Assembly (NCBI GenBank): GCA_020631675.1
Contig: JAHDGT010000010.1
Span: forward strand, 1-24,607
Length of the DNA stretch: 24,607 nt
Direction of reading: 5' to 3'
Source: Bacteroidota bacterium
Lineage (GTDB): Bacteria > Bacteroidota > Bacteroidia > Chitinophagales > UBA2359
The first letter of the stretch is position 1, and the number at the start of each line of letters is the position of its first letter. Made by a program: the position numbers and the translations under genes. Below the pieces are notes generated by a model. The model worked only from the letters and a program-made list of their open reading frames with translations. It was not told the DNA's origin and searched no databases. Positions 1-7,511 of this stretch are shown in pieces.

Positions 1-462
1 ATCGAAGCTGTCGTAGTCTTCCATGAAGCCTGCGGCTACTAAGCCAGCACGTTCAGTTGGTACTAAACTGTCTTCGGCTACTTTAGTGCGATCTTCTGGT
101 CGCATTTTAGCAGTGCTATCAAAGTGCATTTTCGACTCTTGGTATTTTTGCGGGCCAAGAGGCGGCATGAACTCTGGGTTTTCTGGTGCCAATCGCGCCA
201 ATTCTTCCGCACGACGAACTACTTTTTCCAAAGAGGTTTCATCTAGCTCATTGATGGTAGCACTACCAGATTTTTTACCGAATGTTGAGGTGACCGCCAA
301 GCTGATATTTTGTTCCATACCAGAGGTGGTCACAGAGTTGCGGGCGTAACGAATATTACCCCCAGTATATCCATTTAGAGAAGCGGAGCAATGGTCGGCT
401 TTGGAGAATTTCATCACCTTTTCCAGTATGCTGCGAGCTTCTTCTTTTGTTAGAATAGCCAT
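1..462 (-). CDS. TldD/PmbA-family protease subunit, 5' part only (runs off the left edge)
   Basis: Reading the minus strand from the ATG at 462-460 gives 154 uninterrupted codons to base 1. The protein starts MAILTKEEARSILEKVMKFS and continues through NIRYARNSVTTSG and a KVVRRAEELARLAPENPEFM stretch, which I recognise as the N-terminal region of the second TldD/PmbA-type protein that Bacteroidota usually carry next to TldD. In the studied TldD/TldE pair the two subunits form a heterodimeric zinc protease, and only TldD carries the HExxxH site. That region lies outside the window here, so whether this subunit has metal ligands cannot be judged. There is no signal peptide. It lies about 200 bases downstream of the tldD-like gene on the same strand, so co-transcription is likely, though the spacer is unusually long and structured. 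Confidence 0.85.
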   Translation of the reverse strand, partial: MAILTKEEARSILEKVMKFSKADHCSASLNGYTGGNIRYARNSVTTSGMEQNISLAVTSTFGKKSGSATINELDETSLEKVVRRAEELARLAPENPEFMPPLGPQKYQESKMHFDSTAKMRPEDRTKVAEDSLVPTERAGLVAAGFMEDYDSFD

Positions 463-482
463 TTTATAGCTGTTTATAGTAT

Positions 483-646
483 GAGGTAGTTTAAAGTTTT
501 TTATCTGAACCTTAGCTAAGTGCTTGATTTTGAAGATGAAGCTCTTTTAGAGTTTCGTACTTGAAAAGTACGGGGCGAAAAAAAGCTGAAATATTCAGGA
601 TCAATGACTTAGAGGTAAGGTCGAGAAAATAAATTTAAACTACCTC
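483..646. repeat. 164-bp hairpin-rich spacer element bounded by a 13-bp perfect inverted repeat
   Basis: GAGGTAGTTTAAA at 483-495 is the exact reverse complement of TTTAAACTACCTC at 634-646. The trinucleotide TAT abuts both outer ends (480-482 and 647-649). Inside are a perfect 7-bp hairpin with a GAA loop (CGTACTT 556-562 / AAGTACG 66-72 bases into the same line, i.e. 566-572), a CTCT/AGAG mini-hairpin just before it, and the palindrome CTTAGCTAAG. It fills most of the gap between the two TldD-family genes. It could be a MITE-like insertion, or a folded RNA in the transcript that tunes the second gene. I see no ORF in it. Confidence 0.5.
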
Positions 647-663
647 TATGTTAAGAGGGTATA

Positions 664-2304
664 TTAAATCTTACGAGCAGTATTGATCACATTGATATCG
701 TTGAAACGAGTAGTAGAACTACCGTGAGATACCGCAGATATTTGCCCTGGCTGCCCTTTACCATCGAAGAAACTACCGAATAAGCGGTAATCTTTTTCGT
801 CGCAAATAGACTCCAAAGAGTTCCAGAACTCTTGGGTATTGCTTTGGTAAGCTACGTCTTCTACCTGCCCTACGATCTCTCCATCTTTGATCTCGAAGAA
901 CAGCGTACCACCGAATTGGAAATTGTAGCGCTGCTGATCAATAGAGTAAGAGCCACGTCCTACGATATAGATTCCTTTTTCTACATCTTTGATCATGTCA
1001 AAAGGAGAATAAGGCTTCGTGCCCGGCTTCAAGGAAACATTCGGCATGCGCTGGAATTGAACGGAACTCCAGCTGTCCGCAAAGCAGCAGCCGTGAGATT
1101 CTTTTTGTCCGATCATGTGTATCTGATCGCGAATGGCTTGGTAGTTCACCAAGATACCGTCTTTAACCAGATCCCATTCTTTACATTTCACCCCTTCATC
1201 ATCATAACCCACAGCACCCAAAGAGTTGGCTTGTGTTTTATCCGCGAATAGGTTCACCTTTTTATTGCCATACTCGAATTTGCCTGACTCGAATTTATCA
1301 ATGGTGGCAAAGCTGGTACCTGCGTAATTAGCCTCGTAACCCAATACGCGATCTAGCTCAAGCGGGTGACCAACGCATTCGTGTATGGTTAAGCCCAAGT
1401 GATTGGGTTCAAGTACAAGGTCATACTTACCCGGTTCAATGCTCTTGGCTGTGAGTTTTTCTACTACCTGTTTACCCGCTATGGCAGCATCTTCTAAAAT
1501 ATCGTAGCTATCCTTATATAAAATCACTCCACCTGGGCATTCGATACGGTCTTCTTTTTTGGGAACCATATACTCCCAACCCATGCCCACAGGCGCACTT
1601 AGTGCTTGGCGCGAGCGGAACTTACCCGTCTCTTTATTGATGCCTGTTACCGAGAAGTTAGGCCATAAACGGTGCACATCCTGATCGATATAGCTACCAT
1701 CCGAACTGGCAAAGTATTTCTGTTCATTGACGATGAACAAGGCGGAGTTCGCAAAGCTGGCACCATTCTCCGCAGCTTTCGCATTGGCATTTAGTAAAAG
1801 CTCCACTTTCTCGGAAATAGGTACTTCCATCGCATTTTTCACAATGGGGGTTTTCCATTCCACTTCTCCATAGCCTTTTACCGGAGCCAGTTTGACAGGC
1901 TCTTTCTGAATGCGAGAATTGGCTTTAGCAATAGCCACTGCTTGCTTAGTGGCAAGAGTGATGCCTTGTTCTGTTACATCACTGGTGGCGGAGAAGCCCC
2001 AAGTGCCGTTGACAATGACTCGAATACCGGCACCATAGCTCTCGGTATTAGTGATACCCTGTACTTTGTCTTCACGGGTACGGACATACTGGTTGAGATA
2101 GCGACCAATGCGAACATCACAGTATTCGGCTCGGGCGGAACGGGCAACATTCAAAGCGATATCAGAAAGCTTCTTTTTAATGCTGCGTTCGATCCAGCCG
2201 TCGGTCATGCGTTCTAGGGGCACTTCGGCACCCAATAAGGGTACTTGTAGCATAGCGCCACCCATTCCCATACCGGCCAATTGTATGAATTTTCTTCTTT
2301 TCAA
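664..2304 (-). CDS. tldD: TldD-type metalloprotease with a twin-arginine-like signal
   Basis: A 546-aa TldD/PmbA-family protein. The zinc motif HECVGH is at residues 308-313 (H308, E309, H313), inside the family context LVLEPNHLGLTIHECVGHPL. Cys501 in SICDEKDYRLFGSFFDGKG is a candidate third ligand, by analogy with the C-terminal cysteine of characterised TldD. The N terminus, RRKFIQ followed by the apolar stretch LAGMGMGGAMLQVPLLG, fits a Tat signal, so the protein is probably exported folded; E. coli TldD is cytoplasmic. The start is a TTG: no in-frame ATG or GTG precedes it before an upstream TAA, and the Tat motif begins at residue 3. The second family member lies downstream on the same strand, as expected for a heterodimeric protease that trims unfolded peptides. 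No convincing promoter box was found upstream. Confidence 0.92.
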   Translation of the reverse strand: MKRRKFIQLAGMGMGGAMLQVPLLGAEVPLERMTDGWIERSIKKKLSDIALNVARSARAEYCDVRIGRYLNQYVRTREDKVQGITNTESYGAGIRVIVNGTWGFSATSDVTEQGITLATKQAVAIAKANSRIQKEPVKLAPVKGYGEVEWKTPIVKNAMEVPISEKVELLLNANAKAAENGASFANSALFIVNEQKYFASSDGSYIDQDVHRLWPNFSVTGINKETGKFRSRQALSAPVGMGWEYMVPKKEDRIECPGGVILYKDSYDILEDAAIAGKQVVEKLTAKSIEPGKYDLVLEPNHLGLTIHECVGHPLELDRVLGYEANYAGTSFATIDKFESGKFEYGNKKVNLFADKTQANSLGAVGYDDEGVKCKEWDLVKDGILVNYQAIRDQIHMIGQKESHGCCFADSWSSVQFQRMPNVSLKPGTKPYSPFDMIKDVEKGIYIVGRGSYSIDQQRYNFQFGGTLFFEIKDGEIVGQVEDVAYQSNTQEFWNSLESICDEKDYRLFGSFFDGKGQPGQISAVSHGSSTTRFNDINVINTARKI

Positions 2305-2578
2305 AACGAAGGCGTTTTAATTGCGGGGGTGATTGTAGATTGATTGATTTAATCAGCAATGAATATACTGCGATACAATAGATTATCCATAAGTAGGCTG
2401 TTAAAGTTCGTTAGCGATATTTTCTCCCACAATGGGAATGCAATCTTTAATTGAAACAACGAGTATGTGAGTTGGTATTTGTAAGTGACTGATAATGAAT
2501 GACATGGTGTGTGTGCTTCTTTTGGCTACAACTTTGAATTAAAGAAAGCATCTGTAAAAATGAAAAATCACACATGCT

Positions 2579-5296
2579 ATGATATTTGTTTACTTGATGA
2601 GTCGTTTAATGAAGGGCATACGTTTAAATGCTTCATTTCTAATCGCAGTTAAATTATTTCTTTTCTGTTTGTTAGTAACAGGTCTACAAGCGGCCCAAGC
2701 AGCAGAGATATGTGACAATGGTATTGATGATGATGGGGATGGTATGGTTGATTGTGCGGATCCGGAATGTTCAGGATACACGGGATGTGAGTTAGCGATC
2801 ACTTGTGGTGAATCTTTCTTCCAAGTAGTAGACGGTAATACACTTAAAGTATTGGACGCTGCAACGGGTACTTACACTACTATTGGTACTTCTTCTACGA
2901 ATTACAATGGTGCGGGCTATAATGTACAAGATGGTTACATTTACGGTATCGGTTCAGGTGCGGTGCTATTACGCATTGACAACACAGGCGCATCTACGAA
3001 CCTAGGAGCGATCAGTGGTTTCTATGGTGCTTCGCATGTAGCGGATTTCGATACAGATGGCAATTGGCATTCGGTTGGTTACACTAGTGGAAACTGGTAT
3101 TATACAACTATTGATGTAAGTGAATTACCGCCTGTATTGACCTATGAAAATTTAACGATTTCGGGTTCTATGACCCTGACCAGCGGTCCGGCTGATATTA
3201 CGGTTAATCCCGTTACAGGTATGTACTATGGTATGAATGGTGGTAAATTGATCGAAGTGGATCCTATTGCCAAGACCGTGGCTGAAATAGGAGATTACTC
3301 TTCGTTAACAGGAAGTGGTGGTTTTGGTGCGGCTTGGTCGGATGTGAATGGTGATTCTTACTTCTACAAAAATGGAGATGGTAGTATATACAAAGCTACT
3401 TTTAATGGAGATGGTACAGTTGCTACGTTCAACTACCTCGCAACCTCCTTGCCAAATGGGAATAATGACGGAATGAACTGTTCACTATCAGAGCCGCCGG
3501 TTTTCCCGGAAGAATGTGGTAATGGTGTAGATGATGATGGCGATGGCTTAATTGATGGTGCTGACCCGGATTGTTTCGTCAGCAGTGGAGGCGAAGGAGG
3601 ATTAGAGAGCAATGGAAGATTGTCCAGCTTGATCTCTGACCGCAACTACACCCGTTTGATCAATGGTACTGCCGGACGTTCCTACAATACGGCTGAACAG
3701 AAAATCACTCGCCCTGCCGCCTATGGAAGAGCCAATGCCGATCGCAGCTCAGTTACCATTGATCAATTGATTCCTATTGACGCCATTGATGGTACTCAAA
3801 GCTATATATCAAGCCCTACGGATCTTTTAGACATTACCAATGCAAACGAGATCTATTCTGTGGACATACATGATGCGAATGAAGCACGCCTGGCATCCGT
3901 TTTAGCCATCAGTACAGAAGAAACGGTTTATGAGCATACGAAGTATATCTGCGACCGTTTACGTGGAGCGGCTATAGAGCAAATCACTACTACTACTGTA
4001 GACGGACATGATATCTTGATCACGGCCATTTCCCAACCACAAGGCTATATGGAATATGTCGCCAGCTTTGCGGCCTATATGAATGATGGTAGTGATTACT
4101 TTACCGCTGAGAGCCACTGGCGTCGCGATGATTATGGTACACAAGAAGAATGGTTCAACTTCCAGATATGGGCAAGAACCGTAAACGATTTACACGCATT
4201 AGTAGGAGAGATTTTCCATTTGATGGAGGTACAAGCCCCGATCGCGGAGGTGATCACTGGTGAAGAACCAGCGGTATATGTGAAAAGTGGTACTTACCTT
4301 AATGGCGTGCTTGAGCTTGAAATGACCAATACATCAGGCAGTGAAGCCATGAATGTATATGGTACCAAAGCCAGTACCGAGCATGCGGAACGTGAATCTT
4401 TCCAAACAACACAAATGCTAAGCGGTGCAACGAACCAAATTATTCAAATTGAAACAGGCTCACTATTCGATATCGGCTGTAGCTTCAATGTAGAAGGTAT
4501 AGGCGTTACAGATGGCATCTATATGGCAGATGGTGCATGGGGGTTAGAATACAGTCAAAGTGGTGCAAGCATAGAAGACTTCACCATTGAAACACCTACA
4601 AGCATTCAGTATCCAACAGCGGAAAGTTTCCCTATCGACCGCGATATTAAATTAGAAGCAGAGCTGACTGAATATGTTACCGTGTATCGCGCCATTCGCC
4701 CGTCTTTCCGTGCTACGAATATGGAAGCCTACAACAACTTGAGCTTTGATTTCACTGGTGAGGGCAATGTAGAAGTAACCATCGTAAAATCAAGCATCAG
4801 CGATTGGAGTGAGCAGTACCGCGCCAATGTGCAGCTATCCGCTCAAGACACTCGTACGATCAACTTATCTAAGCAGCTGTTCTCAAATGGTACGGATGAA
4901 CCAATGAATTGGGAGGATGTGAAAATGGTCGCCTTCACCTTCAAAGGAGACTGGGAAACTACGGATCATTTATCGCTTGAGATCGCTAATTTAGCCTTCA
5001 AGTCAAGCGAGGAAGAAACAACAGGCTTACCTGCTCAAACCTACGAAAGCCTTTGTGCGCCCAATCCTTTCCAAGGAGAAACGCAAGTTTTGTTCAGCAC
5101 TCCTGAAAGTGGTAATTATACTTTCATCATGACCAATACCACTGGGCAGCAGATTTATGCGGTTGATGGTCGCCATACCGCAGGCACCAATGTGTTGCAA
5201 TTGAACGCCACTGATATCAAAGAAGGTTTATACACCTATCACATTCACTTCGAGTCAGGACATATCTCAATGGGTAAAATGTTGTTGATGCGCTAA
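2579..5296 (+). CDS. Secreted T9SS cargo protein with two DxDxDG-like loops (function unknown)
   Basis: A 905-aa protein. A signal peptide (LIAVKLFLFCLLVTGLQAAQA) ends near residue 41. Two similar Asp-rich Cys motifs, CDNGIDDDGDGMVDCADPEC (about residue 44) and CGNGVDDDGDGLIDGADPDC (about 312), resemble calcium-binding loops and bracket a repetitive beta-rich segment that looks propeller-like (DUF6923-type, my inference). Residues about 345-680 match nothing I know. Residues about 690-815 look like a jelly-roll carbohydrate-binding-type domain (weak inference). From about residue 824 (LCAPNPFQGETQ) a T9SS type A sorting domain runs to the end, GKMLLMR. The true start may be Met7 (2597) or Met11 (2609), which keep the signal peptide and drop a short leader. 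Likely released or surface-attached by T9SS; no enzyme motif is visible. A 22-bp hairpin follows the stop. Confidence 0.85.
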   Translation: MIFVYLMSRLMKGIRLNASFLIAVKLFLFCLLVTGLQAAQAAEICDNGIDDDGDGMVDCADPECSGYTGCELAITCGESFFQVVDGNTLKVLDAATGTYTTIGTSSTNYNGAGYNVQDGYIYGIGSGAVLLRIDNTGASTNLGAISGFYGASHVADFDTDGNWHSVGYTSGNWYYTTIDVSELPPVLTYENLTISGSMTLTSGPADITVNPVTGMYYGMNGGKLIEVDPIAKTVAEIGDYSSLTGSGGFGAAWSDVNGDSYFYKNGDGSIYKATFNGDGTVATFNYLATSLPNGNNDGMNCSLSEPPVFPEECGNGVDDDGDGLIDGADPDCFVSSGGEGGLESNGRLSSLISDRNYTRLINGTAGRSYNTAEQKITRPAAYGRANADRSSVTIDQLIPIDAIDGTQSYISSPTDLLDITNANEIYSVDIHDANEARLASVLAISTEETVYEHTKYICDRLRGAAIEQITTTTVDGHDILITAISQPQGYMEYVASFAAYMNDGSDYFTAESHWRRDDYGTQEEWFNFQIWARTVNDLHALVGEIFHLMEVQAPIAEVITGEEPAVYVKSGTYLNGVLELEMTNTSGSEAMNVYGTKASTEHAERESFQTTQMLSGATNQIIQIETGSLFDIGCSFNVEGIGVTDGIYMADGAWGLEYSQSGASIEDFTIETPTSIQYPTAESFPIDRDIKLEAELTEYVTVYRAIRPSFRATNMEAYNNLSFDFTGEGNVEVTIVKSSISDWSEQYRANVQLSAQDTRTINLSKQLFSNGTDEPMNWEDVKMVAFTFKGDWETTDHLSLEIANLAFKSSEEETTGLPAQTYESLCAPNPFQGETQVLFSTPESGNYTFIMTNTTGQQIYAVDGRHTAGTNVLQLNATDIKEGLYTYHIHFESGHISMGKMLLMR

Positions 5297-5329
5297 GCTA
5301 TCAATCAATCAATATTGGGCGCGTCCTAC

Positions 5330-5382
5330 GTAAAAATGCGCTAATAAGCTGTAGTTACACCAGCTTATTAGCGCATTTTTAC
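5330..5382. terminator. 22-bp perfect inverted repeat, bidirectional terminator-like
   Basis: Arms 5330-5351 and 5361-5382 are exact reverse complements with a 9-base loop (TAGTTACAC). The core GCGCTAATAAGCTG is flanked by AAAAAT on the left and ATTTTT on the right, so the transcript ends in a U-rich run in either direction. It sits 33 bases after the stop of the 905-aa gene and most likely terminates it. Confidence 0.75.
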
Positions 5383-5390
5383 TTGGGGTC

Positions 5391-5525
5391 GGGCTATCCG
5401 TTAAAATTCACCCGCCGCCTGCTGCTGTTTGGCAGGCGTACAATGAGCTTCGCGAGGTCGCTATCGTACGCCGCCAAACAGGGCGCATTCGTCGGGCTCA
5501 TTACCACTCCTATCCCTCGCGCAGG
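5391..5525 (+). repeat. Structured intergenic repeat, copy A (divergent member)
   Basis: It starts GGGCTATCCG and ends CCACTCCTATCCCTCGCGC, the same ends as copies B (9168-9303) and C (14775-14910). The middle differs in sequence but folds alike: CTGTTTGGC-A-GGCGTAC (5425-5441) pairs with GTACGCC-GCCAAACAG (5466-5481), a 16-bp stem with one bulged A. No ORF is present. With the 22-bp hairpin before it and an AT-rich stretch after it, this accounts for the 322-base gap between the flanking genes. Confidence 0.75.
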
Positions 5526-5618
5526 TCATTAAAAAAAGATGAATCTGTAAAGAAATGATTATCTTTATACTGAGTTTAAATCTTTGTTAGTTTTTACTGT
5601 TTACTTCATGACTAAGTA

Positions 5619-7202
5619 GTGACGACCTACCAAGCTTTGGATGAATTATTTCTCCACTTGATCAATCACCGCTTCATGAGTGAACAGCTGTATGTATTAG
5701 AAACAGCCAAACCTTTTGCCGAAAGTATGATCTGGCAATTGAACCGCGACTACTATCAATCAGCGGGAGTTAAGGCTTGGCAGTCAGGTAAAGTACCCCA
5801 TAACCTCACCAGCAACTCTATGGTGGGTAAAACTTATGCGGAACTGATCTTCGGTATTTTAAAGGATCTCGCGGCAAAAGGGGCTATAGAAGAAACCGTA
5901 TATATTTTAGAATTAGGAGCAGGGCACGGTCGCTTAGCTTTTCACACCCTCAGACATTTAGAAGCCCTGGCCGCCCAAGTGAATTTAAAACTACCTGCTT
6001 TCTGCTATATCCTGAGTGATATTGCTGAAGATAATCTTTCCTTTTTTCTGGAACATCCACAGTTGGCGAAATATTATGAACAAGGACGTTTGGATTGTGC
6101 CTATTTTGATGCCATAGGGGATAATCAGATCAAACTGCGTTTTTCGAATCAAGTTATAGGTCAAGCCGATTTAAAACAGCCTTTATTGGTCATTGCCAAT
6201 TATTTTTTTGATTCCATACCTACAGACCTTTTCCGTTTTGATCATGGAAGTATAGCTACTTGCTCCGTAGGCTTGAAAACTTCAATTGACCCCGAAACTT
6301 CTGCTCCTTCGGAATTGATCAATAGTTTGAAAACCGACTTCTTCGTTCGTCCTGTTGCCAAGTCGGTTTATGTTGAACCAATATTCAATCAGATCATAGA
6401 AGCTTACCGTTCGTTGGTCTTCAATACCTACCTCTGCTTTCCTCATTTAGGACTTCGATGCCTGAATAACTTAAGGGCATTATCAGAAGAAGGCATCATC
6501 TTGATCTCAATGGATAAGGGTTTTCATCAGGTACACGATTTAGAACATGCTAAACCACCTGTTTTGATCACACATGGTAGCTTTTCGCTCTCGGTGAATT
6601 ATCATGCTATGGGCAAATTTTGCGAGGCGCATGGCGGTATGGCTTATTTTCCTCAACGCTCTACCTTTCACTTAGAATTGGCTTGCTTACTGTTCGTTGA
6701 GGATAGTGATGCCTATACGGAAACAAAAGCCGCTTACCAACGCTCTGTCAATGAATTCGGTCCGGACGACTATAACGGACTCAAGAAGTTTTGCTACAAA
6801 AATGTAGGCGAAATGAGCCTTGTGGAAATCATAGGGATTTTACGTCTAGGGGCTTATGATTCCAGCCTGTTCCAAAATTTAATGCCAAGAATAAAACAGC
6901 TTGCTAAAAGCGTAACCTTTAACGAGCGCATGCGCTTAGCGGAGACTATTGACGAAACTTGGCGCATGTATTTCGCCTTTATCGAGCCACAAGACCTGGC
7001 TTTTGAAATGGCGGGTATTTTATACGGACTTGGATTATACGATTCGGCACTGATCTATTTTGACCACTCCATTCACTTATTCGGGCATACGACTGATTCT
7101 TACTACAATAGAATACTTTGCTTTTATCAACTTAGGCAAGACGAATTTTTTGTAAGTAAATTGAAAGAAGCCAACCTTTTTTTGAGAGTTTTTCGGATTT
7201 AG
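5619..7202 (+). CDS. MidA-like SAM-dependent methyltransferase with TPR-like C terminus
   Basis: A 527-aa protein with no signal peptide. The SAM-binding motif I is ILELGAGHGRLAF (ELGAGHGR at 98-105), followed by an acidic strand end (YILSDIAED) and VIANYFFDSIPTDLFRF, which parallels the ANE-(V/F)-x-DA-(L/I)-P motif of the MidA/NDUFAF7 family (arginine-directed methyltransferases of complex I assembly in mitochondria). The last ~80 residues contain a TPR-like helical pair (MAGILYGLGLYDSALIYFDHSI), so it may bind a protein partner; the substrate is unknown. The open frame begins with GTG at 5619, overlapping the stop of a three-codon ORF (ATG ACT AAG TAG, 5608-5619). The ATG at 5676 is an alternative start that would lose 19 residues without touching the SAM domain. 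A hairpin follows at 7253-7281. The general methyltransferase call is firm; the subfamily is an inference. Confidence 0.75.
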   Translation: MTTYQALDELFLHLINHRFMSEQLYVLETAKPFAESMIWQLNRDYYQSAGVKAWQSGKVPHNLTSNSMVGKTYAELIFGILKDLAAKGAIEETVYILELGAGHGRLAFHTLRHLEALAAQVNLKLPAFCYILSDIAEDNLSFFLEHPQLAKYYEQGRLDCAYFDAIGDNQIKLRFSNQVIGQADLKQPLLVIANYFFDSIPTDLFRFDHGSIATCSVGLKTSIDPETSAPSELINSLKTDFFVRPVAKSVYVEPIFNQIIEAYRSLVFNTYLCFPHLGLRCLNNLRALSEEGIILISMDKGFHQVHDLEHAKPPVLITHGSFSLSVNYHAMGKFCEAHGGMAYFPQRSTFHLELACLLFVEDSDAYTETKAAYQRSVNEFGPDDYNGLKKFCYKNVGEMSLVEIIGILRLGAYDSSLFQNLMPRIKQLAKSVTFNERMRLAETIDETWRMYFAFIEPQDLAFEMAGILYGLGLYDSALIYFDHSIHLFGHTTDSYYNRILCFYQLRQDEFFVSKLKEANLFLRVFRI

Positions 7203-7252
7203 ATGGCTTAGACTTAAATGCGAAGTAATGCTTAAGCAATTATAAACGCAGA

Positions 7253-7281
7253 AGCCCAGCAGTTTAAAAAACTGCTGGGCT
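7253..7281. terminator. 13-bp hairpin between convergent methyltransferase and SRP RNA genes
   Basis: AGCCCAGCAGTTT (7253-7265) pairs perfectly with AAACTGCTGGGCT (7269-7281) across a 3-base loop. It lies 50 bases past the methyltransferase stop and is the likely 3' end of that transcript, although no T run follows on the plus strand. Its inner part (GCAGTTT/AAACTGC) is shared with the large hairpin at 9305-9366. Confidence 0.5.
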
Positions 7282-7290
7282 GCTCCGCTT

Positions 7291-7303
7291 ATAAAAAAAG
7301 AAA
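7291..7303 (-). terminator. U-run terminator of the SRP RNA
   Basis: On the minus strand the closing SRP stem (CTCGCC) is followed directly by TTTCTTTTTTTAT, so the long SRP hairpin plus this U-rich run acts as an intrinsic terminator. Confidence 0.7.
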
Positions 7304-7397
7304 GGCGAGCTACTCACATCGCACCGCTACAACCACCTACCCTTGCTGCCTTCCGGCCCTGGGGGATTAAGTAGGAGCTGGTCGTGTGAGACTCGCC
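7304..7397 (-). ncRNA. ffs: Signal recognition particle RNA (small bacterial 4.5S type)
   Basis: The minus strand carries the SRP domain IV signature CAGGGCCGGAAGGCAGCAAG (GGAA tetraloop, asymmetric-loop AGCA side), which is the Ffh-binding site. The ends close as a long hairpin: GGCGAG at the 5' side (7397-7392) pairs with CTCGCC (7309-7304), and CTCACA with TGTGAG inside it. At about 94 nt it has the short, Alu-less form usual in Gram-negatives. Together with Ffh and FtsY it targets inner-membrane proteins. A U run follows the 3' end and a perfect Bacteroidota-type promoter sits just upstream; the RNA is predicted to start within a few bases of 7397-7399. Confidence 0.95.
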
Positions 7398-7403
7398 GAG
7401 GGG

Positions 7404-7436
7404 CAAAGATAAGTGCATTAGCAGCATATGACCAAA
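7404..7436 (-). promoter_or_regulatory. Bacteroidota sigma-type promoter for ffs
   Basis: On the minus strand TTTG (7436-7433) and TATCTTTG (7411-7404) are separated by 21 bases, matching the known Bacteroidota consensus TTTG ... TAnnTTTG. The -7 box ends about 6 bases before the predicted 5' end of the SRP RNA, which supports both calls. Confidence 0.8.
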
Positions 7437-7439
7437 TGA

Positions 7440-7475
7440 TTTGGAAAAGAATTGCGCTCTTTTTCCGTATTTTTG
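7440..7475 (+). promoter_or_regulatory. Probable promoter for the acyl-CoA carboxylase gene
   Basis: TATTTTTG at 7468-7475 fits the Bacteroidota -7 box TAnnTTTG exactly. TTTG at 7440-7443 could be the -33 box, but the 24-base spacing is longer than usual. The start codon at 7512 is 36 bases downstream. It is back to back with the ffs promoter, the two upstream boxes only a few bases apart. Confidence 0.55.
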
Positions 7476-7511
7476 CGCTCCAATTTCCCCCATAGAAGTC
7501 GCTCTACTATT

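Noticed and set aside
412..430. Possible frameshift near the N terminus of the left-edge TldD/PmbA gene
   Set aside because: A first reading of the A-rich run suggested a shift. Re-reading with exact line positions gives CTG GAA AAG GTG ATG in frame, and the protein MAILTKEEARSILEKVMKFS is continuous.
5391..5525. The three-copy repeat as part of a CRISPR array or as tRNA-like sequence
   Set aside because: Copies are single, kilobases apart and in both orientations, with no spacers and no tRNA motifs.
7452..7511. Twenty-codon N-terminal extension of the carboxylase
   Set aside because: It overlaps the TATTTTTG promoter box, and the residues do not look like family sequence; the ATG at 7512 gives a normal N terminus.
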